DNA of 64,000 nt, from NCBI RefSeq assembly GCF_000016325.1, contig NC_009436.1, positions 2,790,001 through 2,854,000 on the forward strand. Direction: 5' to 3'. The notes beneath the pieces are model-generated. The model did not search any database, had not been told where the DNA came from, and saw only the letters and a list, made by a program, of their open reading frames with translations. The position numbers and the translations under genes are program-made. Shown in pieces: positions 9,255 through 18,220 of this stretch. The DNA comes from Enterobacter sp. 638. Its GTDB lineage: Bacteria; Pseudomonadota; Gammaproteobacteria; Enterobacterales; Enterobacteriaceae. How positions within the stretch are numbered: position 1 is the stretch's first letter; each line of letters starts with the position of its first letter.

Positions 9255-9815
9255 TCAGGAAGGAAGGTTTATTTCCAGGTGGTGCTCGATGTTGCCGTCA
9301 GGCCCATGACCGGGATCGATAAAGTCCACGTCAATGGCCAACGTTTTGAAATCATCCAGGTCCTGCAGTTCGTCCTGCTGGCGGGTGTCGTCTTCAGAGA
9401 GTTCGGTGACAACAGAAAAATCGAACTGATAACTCAGTTCGTGACGATTCACATCGAGCAGCGTGCCGCCTGTATAGGTGATGGGATTGCCGCGCTCTTC
9501 CGGGTTCCAGCCGAGCAGCGCCTTAAACAACATCTGCCGCACATCGTGAACCACATCGTATGAAGCAAACTGACCCCGCTCGTCACGCCCGTTACTGACA
9601 AATACGATGACCGAAAAGCCCTCGGTCAAATTCTGCCAGTAATCTGTCTGGCTTTTCTGTTCGCCTGGTGAATCATCGCCAGGAACAACATAAGCAGACG
9701 GCAGTCGCATCTTCCCGACCTCGGGTAAATCTTTAAACTGTGCAGCACCGGCCACGCGATTTTCAAAAATAACGCATCGGGCACGCAGTGCAGCGATGAT
9801 GGGGGTGAGTTTCAT
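9255..9815 (-). CDS. Tail terminator (Mu gp37/K-like)
   Basis: A 186-residue protein resembling gp37-type tail terminators, which cap the tail tube and sheath and join them to the head. The N-terminus (MKLTPIIAALRARCVIFENR) and the FSVIVFVSNGRDERG segment match the family, and the C-terminal part is acidic. Its ATG overlaps the upstream stop in an ATGA junction. Position just before gp38 and the sheath agrees with Mu and SfV-like phages. Confidence 0.8.
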   Translation of the reverse strand: MKLTPIIAALRARCVIFENRVAGAAQFKDLPEVGKMRLPSAYVVPGDDSPGEQKSQTDYWQNLTEGFSVIVFVSNGRDERGQFASYDVVHDVRQMLFKALLGWNPEERGNPITYTGGTLLDVNRHELSYQFDFSVVTELSEDDTRQQDELQDLDDFKTLAIDVDFIDPGHGPDGNIEHHLEINLPS

Positions 9816-10318
9816 CAGCGTCGTTTTTCCGGTTTGAGAGACAGTCGTAATTCACGCGCCAGGTAATAGCGTGTCCACGGGCTGTTTTTGTTGAGCGTTT
9901 CAGTCATGAAGTTACTGCGCGGAGCCAGCCGCCAGCCACTTCCCCCTGACGCCCCGCGATGATGACTGCGGCGGCGCTTAGCGCCACCACGGACGCCGTA
10001 AAACAGATATGCCGGGTAGAAATCACCCGAAATCAACCGGTTCCCCTGCCCGTTTCGCTGGTTCGGCGCGATGCGCGTCATGAAACCAGGTCGATTCTTG
10101 CTGGCTCTCGGCACCATGTAGCCGATGGATTTCGCCAGGCGACCGCTCTGGTACCCCGGATTTTCACCGGGTTCAGAACGCCCGCGCCGCATCACCAGTC
10201 GGCGCGCATCGCGCATGTGTCGCTGGCCGATATGGATAAACGCTCGCCGGACGCGTGCCCGGTTAAAGCGCATCTCTTTCGGCTGCTGAAAATCAACGTG
10301 AAAAAAGGGAGTCGCCAT
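9815..10318 (-). CDS. Head-tail connector (HK97 gp10-like), probable
   Basis: A 167-residue, very basic protein (rich in Arg, with RRLVMRRGRSEPGENPGYQSG and a Gly/Arg/His-rich segment near residue 120). Position between head closure and tail terminator genes suggests a gp10/HK97 neck or tail completion protein. I choose the ATG at 10318 because GGAGG lies eight bases upstream; the ATG at 10324 is only two bases from that site. The gene overlaps the upstream head closure gene by 26 bases. The family call is from context and composition. Confidence 0.6.
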   Translation of the reverse strand: MATPFFHVDFQQPKEMRFNRARVRRAFIHIGQRHMRDARRLVMRRGRSEPGENPGYQSGRLAKSIGYMVPRASKNRPGFMTRIAPNQRNGQGNRLISGDFYPAYLFYGVRGGAKRRRSHHRGASGGSGWRLAPRSNFMTETLNKNSPWTRYYLARELRLSLKPEKRR

Positions 10319-10706
10319 TACCATTGCCTCCGGTAGCTGCTGTCTCAACGCCCAGATCCGTACACTCAAGAAGCAGGAAGCGCCGCTTACTGTTCAGGTC
10401 ACGCGCCCGCTTAACGCGGTACACCTCATCACCGTTCACCACCTCAAAATCAGACGTGATGTTGCTGCGCCAGCGAAGAGTGATGTAGTGAGTGATCGCA
10501 TTGTCGGTCTGCGCTGTTTCCTGGTAAGTGGTTGCGCTGGTCTGCACTATCTTTGCCCAGGCATAGAATGAAACCGGGTACTCAGGTTCGGTACCATAAT
10601 CAGCCGTAGGAACATCCACCCTTTTACGCAGCTGTACCCGCTTATCCAGTTCGCCGGGATCGGGAAGTAAATAGGTCGCGCTGGTTTGCGCCTGCCGGAG
10701 TTTCAT
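10293..10706 (-). CDS. Head closure / head-tail adaptor protein
   Basis: A 137-residue protein with head-tail adaptor features: LPDPGELDKRVQLRKRVD near the start and YRVKRARDLNSKRRFLLLEC in the C-terminal half, like SPP1 gp16 and HK97 gp7-type stoppers. It would close the connector after DNA packaging. ATG overlaps the preceding connector gene stop by four bases. Order (capsid, gp6-like adaptor, this gene) supports the call. Confidence 0.78.
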   Translation of the reverse strand: MKLRQAQTSATYLLPDPGELDKRVQLRKRVDVPTADYGTEPEYPVSFYAWAKIVQTSATTYQETAQTDNAITHYITLRWRSNITSDFEVVNGDEVYRVKRARDLNSKRRFLLLECTDLGVETAATGGNGNGDSLFSR

Positions 10707-11020
10707 AGCGGGATAAACCGATAGGGGCCAATAAGCCAGTTATATGACTGCGGCATTTCCGTCTTTTCAACCTCAGAGACTGACGAGCGATTCTCATAGA
10801 AATGAGTGGCCAGCAGCAGCATCCCCATTCGTATGTCATCCGTCATGACCAGACCATCAGGATCGTCACCGGGTACACTTGTTTCATACAGAGTACGATT
10901 CAGGAATGTCACCGTTCGGGCCTCGACGGCACTGCCAATCATATTCAGCAGCTCGTCTTCTTCGGTATAATCATCCTCCAGCCGTAGCTGTCGCTTAATT
11001 TCACTCAGTTCAAGCAGCAT
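10703..11020 (-). CDS. Head-tail connector adaptor (HK97 gp6-like)
   Basis: A 105-residue protein with the gp6-like adaptor pattern: LSEIKRQLRLEDDYTEEDEL at the N-terminus, then a helical segment and GMLLLATHFYENR. HK97 gp6 forms a ring below the portal. It is the first gene after the capsid and a terminator-like hairpin, and it overlaps the head closure gene in an ATGA junction. Confidence 0.85.
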   Translation of the reverse strand: MLLELSEIKRQLRLEDDYTEEDELLNMIGSAVEARTVTFLNRTLYETSVPGDDPDGLVMTDDIRMGMLLLATHFYENRSSVSEVEKTEMPQSYNWLIGPYRFIPL

Positions 11021-11052
11021 AAGAATCCTTATGCCCGCCAGATAGCGGGCAT

Positions 11053-11071
11053 AAAAAAACCGCTATCGCGG
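11053..11071 (-). terminator. Hairpin with T-run after the capsid gene
   Basis: On the minus strand CCGC-GATA-GCGG is followed by seven T. A second hairpin (ATGCCCGC/GCGGGCAT) follows toward the gp6-like gene. This can lower transcription downstream of the highly expressed capsid gene, giving fewer connector than capsid transcripts. Confidence 0.65.
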
Positions 11072-11093
11072 CGTTGTTAATCAACATTGCTTA

Positions 11094-12323
11094 TTATGCT
11101 GGCTTGCCCACCAGCGCTTTGATGGCTGCAGTATCTTCCAGAACGCAATCGAAGCGATGGAATGCCAGGAACGCGGTCTGATCATATTCCGCGTAACGCT
11201 CTACCAGACGTTTCAGTGTCATGTAGGCAACGCGACGGACAATGAAGCGATCAAAATCACCCAGGAAGGCGAATTTTTTACCCGCCGCAATACCATCAAT
11301 CGCCTGATCAATGACGTAAGGAATGTTAAGGATCGTGGCTGGAGTACCGCCGACTACGTCAGGGAGCCAGAGCGGACGCTTCTGGTCATCGACCATCTCT
11401 TCAATAACCTGAAGAGTTGAATCGTTGAACGCCCAGCGGAATTTTGGCCCACTGCGATACGCCGGATCGATCGCATGTTTCAGCTTATTCATTTCCTGCC
11501 AGGTGAACGCAGCTGCAGCAGCCGTGTTTACCGTTCCGGTTACGGAAGCAACCAGGCCTTTTGGCTGTACCGGTGCGCCTGCCCCGGTGCCCTGCACCAG
11601 ATATTTAGCTTCACCCCGACCAATACGCTGACCGATACGCGATGCAAGATATGCTTCAATATCCACGCCGCTGTCCTGTAGCAGCTCGTTAGAAACTTTG
11701 ATGATTTTGGATGACAGCTTTTTAGCACCCAGGACGGCGGTGCCGAACGTCACATCTTCATCGGTGGTTTCTGTGTTTTCACCCAACAGTTCGCCCTCTT
11801 CCGCCGTGCCATCTGACGTTGACCAGGTGATATCCTGGCCGGTTGAGGTATTGAGGATTTGAGCAACGCTGGCGATACCACCATAGGCTTTCATGGAGTC
11901 GACAATTTTATTCAGCATTTGTGTTGGTACGGTGTAGCCACCCTTCGCATCAGGTGACGTTCCCTGAGCACGCAACTCTTTTACAGCCTGGCGCTCTTCC
12001 GCACTCAGCTCGCTGAAGCCGTGGCGAAGGAAGCGATCAAATGCGGCAGCGCGACGTTCACCTGCTTTCGCATCGGGGTTCGCAGGGTCGTTATTCTGCT
12101 GATGACGATTTTCCTTTTCATTTTCGTCAACGTAGTCCTGATCCTGACGGCGCAGCTCGTCTTCACGGGCAATGCGCACATCAAGCGCGTCCAGCTCCGA
12201 CTTTGCAGCATTCCACTGAGTGCGCTGCTCTTCAGTCCATGTCGTATCGCCAATTTTATCGTTCAGTGCGCGCATATCAGTGGCGATGGTGTTACGTTTT
12301 TGCTTCAGTTCGTGCAATTTCAT
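11094..12323 (-). CDS. Major capsid protein (HK97 gp5 family)
   Basis: A 409-residue HK97-fold capsid protein. Residues 1 to about 100 form the coiled scaffold-like delta domain (MKLHELKQKRNTIATDMRAL), expected to be removed by the upstream protease. The mature shell domain includes GGYTVPTQMLNKIVDSMKA and the FKLVERYAEYDQTAF-type C-terminal segment (here MTLKRLVERYAEYDQTAFL). Length is typical. It follows the protease gene by nine bases. Confidence 0.93.
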   Translation of the reverse strand: MKLHELKQKRNTIATDMRALNDKIGDTTWTEEQRTQWNAAKSELDALDVRIAREDELRRQDQDYVDENEKENRHQQNNDPANPDAKAGERRAAAFDRFLRHGFSELSAEERQAVKELRAQGTSPDAKGGYTVPTQMLNKIVDSMKAYGGIASVAQILNTSTGQDITWSTSDGTAEEGELLGENTETTDEDVTFGTAVLGAKKLSSKIIKVSNELLQDSGVDIEAYLASRIGQRIGRGEAKYLVQGTGAGAPVQPKGLVASVTGTVNTAAAAAFTWQEMNKLKHAIDPAYRSGPKFRWAFNDSTLQVIEEMVDDQKRPLWLPDVVGGTPATILNIPYVIDQAIDGIAAGKKFAFLGDFDRFIVRRVAYMTLKRLVERYAEYDQTAFLAFHRFDCVLEDTAAIKALVGKPA

Positions 12324-12332
12324 GGTTTTTCC

Positions 12333-12932
12333 TTACGCGTTAAGAAGAGTCAGCAGGCGCTCGCGCCCGATACGTTGATTAATGGCTTGCGCCAGCGCGC
12401 CGCTGTCGCGCGCTTCCTGCCAGGCTTTCATGGAACGAATGCCAGAATCCGCCTCCTGATAAGCCGGATATGTCACCGGGCTGACATCAAACAGGCGTGA
12501 AAAACGGTTTATCTCACGGATGACAATGCCTTCGTCATCCTGGTACCAGTTTTCACCGTCGTGTGCGATACGGAAGGCAAACGAGGATTGAGTGATATCG
12601 CCGCGCTTCATCGGTTCCAGCACCAGATCACGAATGGTTTGCGTGTCGGGAGCTACGATGTCATAGCGAAGCCCTTTATCATCGACACTCACGGTCAACG
12701 TGCCGGAAGCACTGCGACCCAGAATGAAGTTGGGATCGTGGTTAAACAGGCCGCGAATATCATCACCCAGCACATCATCGAATGCGCCTGGCTTGATGAT
12801 TTCACGGAATCCCCAGAGCGGTTCTGATCGGCTGTTGAAAACCGACCCGTAACCGATAATGTGCGTGGGCTGTTCCCCCTGCTGTTCGGCACGGACTTCA
12901 CCGCTATAACAGCGAGTCTCGCGTTCACTCAT
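12333..12932 (-). CDS. Prohead protease (HK97 gp4 family, peptidase S78)
   Basis: A 199-residue serine protease that matures the prohead by cutting the capsid delta domain. Features are GYGSVFNSRSEPLWGFREII near the start, the catalytic His in LFNHDPNFILGR, and a Ser in GDITQSSFAFRI. The start at 12932 overlaps the portal stop (ATGAGTGA) and gives a normal family length; an upstream in-frame start at 12989 would add unrelated residues encoded within the portal gene. Confidence 0.9.
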   Translation of the reverse strand: MSERETRCYSGEVRAEQQGEQPTHIIGYGSVFNSRSEPLWGFREIIKPGAFDDVLGDDIRGLFNHDPNFILGRSASGTLTVSVDDKGLRYDIVAPDTQTIRDLVLEPMKRGDITQSSFAFRIAHDGENWYQDDEGIVIREINRFSRLFDVSPVTYPAYQEADSGIRSMKAWQEARDSGALAQAINQRIGRERLLTLLNA

Positions 12933-14151
12933 CGGTTTTTTCCTCTTCGGTTTTTGGTTTCTTAAAGTCATCCGCTGGGTTAGCGGCATTCACGCTGACA
13001 AGCATTTCATCCAGACCGTCAACCGGATTCATGTCTTCGAAAGCGCGGGCTTCATTGCGACTCATCCAGCCATCAGTAATGGCGAAGTGATAGAACTGGG
13101 CGCGTTCCTGCGGCGTACCGCGCAAAAGGCCAGTCAGGTTAAAACGGACGTAATAGCCAGCAGCCAGCTCGGCGCGGGTAAACAGGCGGCGGTTAAGCTC
13201 CTGCTCCCAGTTCGTCACCCAGGGCATCATCGAGTAGCGGACAAACTGAATGGCCTGCTGCGTGATATTGCTAAAGGTGGCTTTTTCGAGGTCGTTAATC
13301 ATGTGTGCCGGCACGTTAAAAATACCGGCGATCATGGAACGGTTGAGTTTTGACATGTCGATGATCTGGGCATCAACAGGAGACACAGTCAGCGCTTTGT
13401 AATCAAGGTCAGCTGGTAGCAGCAGGGTTTTGTTTTCCTGGCTACGTAATGCCTGTGACGCTTTTTGCCACTGCTCTTTCAGCCAACCCCAGCTTTCTCT
13501 CTGAAGTGGGGTTTTAACTGAAATTATCCCGGCTGGGCGCGCATTACCGCTGAAAAAACTCTCCGTGTATTTCTGTCCGCTCATCCCCAGGCCGATTGTC
13601 TCGGCGTGCTGCATGATGGGACTTAGCCCCATTTTCTGATTGTTACCCAGCGCGCGGATATGAATCATATCCTCAGGACTAATAGCGAAAGCACCCTCTT
13701 CGTTGTACAAGCCGTAGGTATACCGACCACCGGTATTAATCAGGGTCGTTTCCCATGGCATACAGCAATCAAGACCTGTCACCTCACCGCGGCGGCTGCG
13801 CTTTACCCAGGTGTAGCCATTACCCCAGCCAAGGATGTGACGCTGTTTCAGCTCACGCCATTTGTAGCTGGTTTGCCAGGTGTTCGGCTCGTCGTGAACC
13901 AGGTAAAACGCAGGATGATCCCGCGCTGGTTCAACCTTGCCGTTGTGCTTACGCATTACATGCAGTGGCATCTGAGCAAGATTTGAAGAAATGACATAGA
14001 TACAGGCGTAGACTGCTGCCAGTTTCATAGCCGTTTCAGGACTGACATATACATCGGACTTGAAGATCCCGTCCGTATCGACCGAGTCGCCAGTTATAGG
14101 TGTAGAGGGATTTTCAAGCGACTCACTTCGGTAAAAGGCATCAAATAACAT
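12925..14151 (-). CDS. Portal protein (HK97 family)
   Basis: A 408-residue portal protein, the dodecameric DNA channel at the capsid vertex. The sequence YACIYVISSNLAQMPLHVMR near residues 45 to 65, the KATFSNITQQAIQFVRYSMM segment and the conserved ATDGWMSRNEARAFEDMNPV-like end (here AITDGWMSRNEARAFEDM) are typical. The ATG at 14151 has AAGGGGGAAGC before it and is preferred to a TTG at 14169. It overlaps the small membrane protein gene by 11 bases. Confidence 0.92.
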   Translation of the reverse strand: MLFDAFYRSESLENPSTPITGDSVDTDGIFKSDVYVSPETAMKLAAVYACIYVISSNLAQMPLHVMRKHNGKVEPARDHPAFYLVHDEPNTWQTSYKWRELKQRHILGWGNGYTWVKRSRRGEVTGLDCCMPWETTLINTGGRYTYGLYNEEGAFAISPEDMIHIRALGNNQKMGLSPIMQHAETIGLGMSGQKYTESFFSGNARPAGIISVKTPLQRESWGWLKEQWQKASQALRSQENKTLLLPADLDYKALTVSPVDAQIIDMSKLNRSMIAGIFNVPAHMINDLEKATFSNITQQAIQFVRYSMMPWVTNWEQELNRRLFTRAELAAGYYVRFNLTGLLRGTPQERAQFYHFAITDGWMSRNEARAFEDMNPVDGLDEMLVSVNAANPADDFKKPKTEEEKTDE

Positions 14152-14302
14152 GCTTCCCCCTTCTGGCAATGGCCAGTGCGCCCGCCAGCATCAGGCCACC
14201 TGAAAACATCAGCGCCGGGGCCAACCCAAACTGAAGGTAAAACCCAGCCGTGAGCAGACCGTAACCGGCCAGCCCGATTACATCGGTGATGAGTGATTTC
14301 AT
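14141..14302 (-). CDS. Small membrane protein between terminase and portal
   Basis: A 53-residue ORF starting [20 protein letters not shown] and ending [10 protein letters not shown]. It has two hydrophobic stretches (about residues 8 to 25 and 28 to 46) and a basic C-terminus. Its ATG overlaps the terminase large subunit stop in an ATGA junction and its end overlaps the portal start, so it looks translated within the packaging operon. Similar small ORFs occur at this spot in related phages; function is unknown to me. Confidence 0.65.
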   Translation of the reverse strand: MKSLITDVIGLAGYGLLTAGFYLQFGLAPALMFSGGLMLAGALAIARRGKHVI

Positions 14303-16020
14303 AGAATTAATAGTTCTTCGTCTGGATCCATGGAAGAAAGGAAATCTTTGGGCTCGTTCAACATAGCTCGACCTATAGCCATCATTAGAGCGACTGCTCC
14401 GTCGATTTTATTCTCAGCACCTTCTTTAGTAGGGCGGACAATGTCATCGCTTCCTGGAACATATTTTCCAACAACATTATTGATACACCAGGTCATAACC
14501 GGATTGCCGTCATGATGAAAGCGCCCGGCAGCCATTGCAGCTTCAAGCTCTCTCATTGGATCCGACATATTGGTGTAGTTTTGAGTAATTGTTATCGGTG
14601 TCAGCCCTTCATCAGCAAGGGAATGTGAAATACTGGTTGCGCCATGTGGATCTATAGGACAACTAATTACTTTAACGACAGTGTTACGCCCAACGATGTG
14701 TTCAAAAATATAGCGATAATCCACTTCAGCACCATCAGTCGCTATCAGATGGCCCATATTTACGAATTTCTGATAGCGGTCTACGGTTCGCTTTATTTCT
14801 GGATCAGAAGAAAAAACCGTATCCTCTGGTACCCAAAAAGTTGCACCAACACAGTAATAGTGCTTTTTACCGTCAATCTCTCTCATGAAAAGAGGGCAAA
14901 CACAGTTCAGGTCCAGTTTCGATGCTAAGTCGATCCCGAGATAACACTCCTCACCGGAAAATTGGTCGAAGGACAAAGAAGTGTCAGCGGACGCTTTCCA
15001 CTTCTCAAGATTGTAATAAGCCGACTTTGCCGATACCCAAAGATTAAAGTGTTTTGTTTTGATCTTGTTGGTCTGGGATGGAACATCAATTCCTAAACGT
15101 TGCTGCGCCAGCAAATAATCATATTCAACAGACACCCCAACGTTTGGGTTGGATTTGATAATGGCTTCAGGTTTTGTCCAGTCATCGTCATCATCTAGCG
15201 TATAAATAATGCCAAAAAGCTCATCATTCGGCAGTATGCCATCAAGCATTTCGACAACCTGTTTACGCTTGTCATAGCATGGAGATTCAAGGTTAAATCC
15301 TGATGTAGTTATTATCCATGCAAGAGGCTGAGCGCGCGCCCCCATGCCTGTAGTCATGGTCGTATAAAGAGCATCGGTCAGGTGCTCATGATATTCATCA
15401 ATTAATGCACATGACGGGGAATCACCATCACCCGGATCACCAATAATGGGTTCAAAGACTGAGCCATCAGGCCTGGTAAGTTTTTTTGCCCATGGCTTAA
15501 TCTGAAATCGCTTACGAAGGTCTGGTAATTTCTGCGCCATCATCAGCGCAGGTTTAAATACTTTCCACGCCTGACGTTCTGTCGTTGCGCCGCAGTATAC
15601 TTCCGCACCGAATTCATCATCAGCGCAAAACATATAGGTACCCACTCCGGCTGCGAACAGTGATTTACCGTTTTTCCTGGGTACTTCCGTATATGCCTCA
15701 CGGAACCGCCGCATTTTATTTTTTTTCTTCAACCATCCAAATACCATGCAAAATATAAATTGCTGCCATGGCTCAAGGTTGATACGTAATTTTGCACGTG
15801 CCCAGCGCCCACTAGTGTGGGGTAGTTTTTGAATAAATCGGCAAGCACGTTCCGCTTTATCTTTATCAAAGCGGTATGCCCAGTTTTTATCTTTTGATTT
15901 TTCCAGATCATCAAAATGACGCTGGCATGCTGCAATAACAAAACGACAAGCGGGGATTTTTCCGCTAATTACCTCCCTCGCGTATTGCTGGGCGGCATTT
16001 ACGTTCGGGTAAGAGGCCAT
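14299..16020 (-). CDS. Terminase large subunit
   Basis: A 573-residue terminase large subunit of the HK97/Terminase_1 type that powers DNA packaging and cuts genomic ends. The Walker A-like site is [13 protein letters not shown] near residue 110, Walker B is [10 protein letters not shown] near residue 210, and the C-terminal nuclease domain contains [15 protein letters not shown]. The ATG at 16020 is chosen over TTG at 16026. The small subunit gene ends three bases upstream. This stretch is more AT-rich than the capsid genes, suggesting separate ancestry. Confidence 0.93.
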   Translation of the reverse strand: MASYPNVNAAQQYAREVISGKIPACRFVIAACQRHFDDLEKSKDKNWAYRFDKDKAERACRFIQKLPHTSGRWARAKLRINLEPWQQFIFCMVFGWLKKKNKMRRFREAYTEVPRKNGKSLFAAGVGTYMFCADDEFGAEVYCGATTERQAWKVFKPALMMAQKLPDLRKRFQIKPWAKKLTRPDGSVFEPIIGDPGDGDSPSCALIDEYHEHLTDALYTTMTTGMGARAQPLAWIITTSGFNLESPCYDKRKQVVEMLDGILPNDELFGIIYTLDDDDDWTKPEAIIKSNPNVGVSVEYDYLLAQQRLGIDVPSQTNKIKTKHFNLWVSAKSAYYNLEKWKASADTSLSFDQFSGEECYLGIDLASKLDLNCVCPLFMREIDGKKHYYCVGATFWVPEDTVFSSDPEIKRTVDRYQKFVNMGHLIATDGAEVDYRYIFEHIVGRNTVVKVISCPIDPHGATSISHSLADEGLTPITITQNYTNMSDPMRELEAAMAAGRFHHDGNPVMTWCINNVVGKYVPGSDDIVRPTKEGAENKIDGAVALMMAIGRAMLNEPKDFLSSMDPDEELLIL

Positions 16021-16022
16021 AA

Positions 16023-16481
16023 TCAAAACTCATCGAATTCATTCCCTTCATCCTCATCACCACCGCCGCCACCGGTCATTCGTTGGCGACTGAGTGGGTC
16101 CAGGCCAAGAAGTGAACCTAAACGCGCCAGTTGAGAAATGCTGTCATTTCTTACGTTGATAGCTGGATGTTTTTTTAACCCACCTGTACCGCCAAGGTCC
16201 GCAATGCCCATATTTTCTAAATCTGTTTTTGCGAGATTTGATACAACCTTGTCGGCAATAACCATATAGTGGAATGAGTTGCAATATGCCAGGAGAAGGG
16301 GGGCATCCTCCAGTTCGAAGTTACCGCGTTCGATCAGAATTTTGCTTTGGGTTTTCCACATTCGAATTGCTATATCACTCAACAATTCGTCCGGAGGAGA
16401 AATTCTTGTAAGACTGCTTTTCTTTTTGGAGGGTAAATTCTGTTTCCGGCCACCTCCGGAGGCACGCAAACCAGTTCCCAT
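16023..16481 (-). CDS. Terminase small subunit (P27 family)
   Basis: A 152-residue P27-type small terminase that recognises the packaging site. The start ([20 protein letters not shown]) and the [20 protein letters not shown] helix fit the family, and the C-terminus is acidic and Gly-rich ([16 protein letters not shown]). It lies directly upstream of the large subunit gene. Confidence 0.85.
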   Translation of the reverse strand: MGTGLRASGGGRKQNLPSKKKSSLTRISPPDELLSDIAIRMWKTQSKILIERGNFELEDAPLLLAYCNSFHYMVIADKVVSNLAKTDLENMGIADLGGTGGLKKHPAINVRNDSISQLARLGSLLGLDPLSRQRMTGGGGGDEDEGNEFDEF

Positions 16482-16680
16482 TCGCCAGGCTCCAATTGTT
16501 AAATATTTTCGAAAAAAAGATCCTTATTTCGCGCGTATAAAAATACGACGAGGCGGGCAGTCCGGAAGGCAGGGGGCTGCAGAGATTTGACCTCCCCCCG
16601 CCCCTGGTTGATACAAATGATATTTATTCTCATTTGAGGTGAGGTATTGCCTCACCTCTGCATAACATTGCCAATCATTC
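16482..16680. other. Intergenic region between HNH nuclease and terminase, candidate cos region
   Basis: About 200 bases without a gene. It has a C/G-rich stretch (CCTCCCCCCGCCCC near 16591 to 16604) and an 8-bp palindromic hairpin AGGTGAGG-TATTG-CCTCACCT at 16637 to 16657. In HK97-like phages the cohesive-end site usually lies between the HNH nuclease and small terminase genes, so this is the likely cos. I cannot define the cut points. Confidence 0.4.
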
Positions 16681-17031
16681 TCATTTACACCCTTCTTTCC
16701 CGGTCTTCGTGGCGTGGCATGACCAGCACAGGCTCTGGAGGTTGCTGTCGGCATCAGTGCCGCCCTGAGCCTTTGGTATGATGTGGTCAACACAGGAGGC
16801 CTGCTTCACGATGCCTCTCTTCATGTGGTCCTGACAAAGCCCGCTGTCTCGCTTCAAAATACGCTCGCGGATTATCTCCCATTTGGTCCCATATCCGCGC
16901 TGATGTCTTGTCTGGCCAGGCTTGTATTGCTTCCACCCTTCGCCTTTATGTGATTCGCAGTAACCTGACGGATCTATGGTCGTTGAGCGGCAGCCACGTA
17001 CCCGGCAAGCTTTTGGTGTTCGTGGAGGCAT
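16681..17031 (-). CDS. HNH endonuclease (HK97 gp74-like)
   Basis: A 116-residue HNH nuclease. Zinc-binding cysteine pairs flank the core, and the motif CVDHIIPKAQGGTDADSNLQ followed by LCWSCHATKTGKEG gives the H-N-H residues. In HK97-like phages this protein works with the terminase to cut cos ends. It is the first gene of the packaging group, about 200 bases before the small terminase. Confidence 0.9.
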   Translation of the reverse strand: MPPRTPKACRVRGCRSTTIDPSGYCESHKGEGWKQYKPGQTRHQRGYGTKWEIIRERILKRDSGLCQDHMKRGIVKQASCVDHIIPKAQGGTDADSNLQSLCWSCHATKTGKEGCK

Positions 17032-17071
17032 GTGGAATATCTCAATTGTTTAGTGTTTGCAAAGCACAAAT

Positions 17072-17103
17072 AAATAACCACCCGCGAATGCGGGTGGTTA
17101 TTT
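17072..17103. terminator. Bidirectional terminator upstream of HNH gene
   Basis: A perfect 14-bp stem (AAATAACCACCCGC and its complement, loop GAAT) with T-rich flanks on both strands. It separates the accessory gene at 17143 from the packaging and head operon, so late transcripts from the lysis side must pass it, which implies antitermination. Confidence 0.85.
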
Positions 17104-17142
17104 ATTTGGAAATGAGTACTGGGTTTAGTTCTTAATGGTTTT

Positions 17143-17529
17143 TTAACTAAATTTTATATTAGAAATAATTGCTGAAACCTTACTTTCCAGGACAGCTCTT
17201 TCACTTTTTTTCTTTCTTTCTGCATCTGCTTCTGCGTGCAATTCGTCGTCGTATTCTTTGTTTACCTCTTCAAGGATCGACATAAGTAACTCCGATACAA
17301 ATGATAGACCACGCTCCCCTTCAAGTTTCGCCTCAGCTTGAATCATGGTTGTGTCTGGTAGGCTCAAAGGAGTCTTCGTAAAATACCGTGCTCTATATGA
17401 ATTCATTGCCTCAGTAAATTTTTGTCTCCATTTCTCATCGGGTACACCATTCAATATAAAACAGAACATCCCACCTTCATTGTTGTAATCTGACTCACTC
17501 TGATCTATGCACGTAATTTTATAACCCAT
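17143..17529 (-). CDS. Hypothetical protein, 128 aa
   Basis: A small acidic soluble protein beginning MGYKITCIDQSESDYNNEGG. I do not recognise a domain. Residues 85 to 115 are charged and likely helical (EVNKEYDDELHAEADAERKK). It has an excellent ribosome site (AAGGAGG, seven bases before the ATG), which supports real expression. It lies between the lipoprotein gene and the terminator upstream of the packaging genes, a usual site for accessory cargo. AT-rich composition suggests recent acquisition. Confidence 0.7.
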   Translation of the reverse strand: MGYKITCIDQSESDYNNEGGMFCFILNGVPDEKWRQKFTEAMNSYRARYFTKTPLSLPDTTMIQAEAKLEGERGLSFVSELLMSILEEVNKEYDDELHAEADAERKKKSERAVLESKVSAIISNIKFS

Positions 17530-17636
17530 ATATCCTCCTTGTCAGTAGAGACTGCAGGCTACGCCTACGGTTTATCTTACTAAGAATTATCGCAAGCACT
17601 CAGTGTATGCCTGATGTAATGCCTATAACGTCACAT

Positions 17637-17981
17637 CTATCTCAGGAAGAGATTTGCTGCATATTCGCCGTCGACAAAGACATCACATTCTTTCGCGTCA
17701 CGGGAAAACTTACAGCGCGTCATAATTTTTTGACCTCTGTAGGTGCCATGATAAACGTTTGTATAGCTTTGGCTGAAAGCAGCCGAGAGGCTTTTATCCT
17801 GGTTAAGGATTGTGTCATCAACAACCAAAACGTCATTCACCCACAACTTCAACATGCCATTGGGTATATTGGCGCTAATGAGCATCTGCTCACCATTAGA
17901 AGAGCGATAAGGTTGGTGTGCAGAATAGTTGGTACACCCGGTAAGCAAAAGCGTTACAAACAAAGCTGTTATGAGTCTCAT
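17637..17981 (-). CDS. Small lipoprotein, 114 aa
   Basis: The N-terminus MRLITALFVTLLLTGCTNYS is a clear lipoprotein signal with lipobox LLTG-C, cleavage before Cys16. The rest (about 99 residues) is predicted periplasmic and beta-rich, with two further Cys. Asn/Tyr after Cys argue for an outer membrane location. It is a prophage accessory gene of unknown role; envelope lipoproteins at such sites often alter the host surface or exclude other phages, which is only a suggestion here. Confidence 0.75.
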   Translation of the reverse strand: MRLITALFVTLLLTGCTNYSAHQPYRSSNGEQMLISANIPNGMLKLWVNDVLVVDDTILNQDKSLSAAFSQSYTNVYHGTYRGQKIMTRCKFSRDAKECDVFVDGEYAANLFLR

Positions 17982-18129
17982 GTAAACCTTAACCTAAGTT
18001 AAATTATTGATTGCTAGACATTTACTAACTGTTAAAACTAAACAATCAGGTTCTGGTTGTACACATTAATATTGTTGATATTCAAGATTTTTGCGATCAT
18101 CGTTCGAGCTAAACTTCCAGCCATCGCCT

Positions 18130-18201
18130 TTAGACGGTATACCGTTCCTGGACTGGATTGATCCTTATGCCTGAATCATCATCCAGAACTGTAATTCTCA
18201 T
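18130..18201 (-). CDS. Short ORF (23 aa) behind a C4-like RNA
   Basis: MRITVLDDDSGIRINPVQER plus three residues, then TAA. It starts seven bases after AAGGAAACGCCC, a plausible ribosome site, and directly follows the C4-like structure. In the +1 frame the sequence stays open to 18066 and reads KGDGWKFSSNDDRKNLEYQQ near its end, which looks protein-like, so this may be a frameshifted remnant of a longer gene. I do not recognise it. Confidence 0.4.
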   Translation of the reverse strand: MRITVLDDDSGIRINPVQERYTV

Positions 18202-18220
18202 GGGCGTTTCCTTTTAGGTG

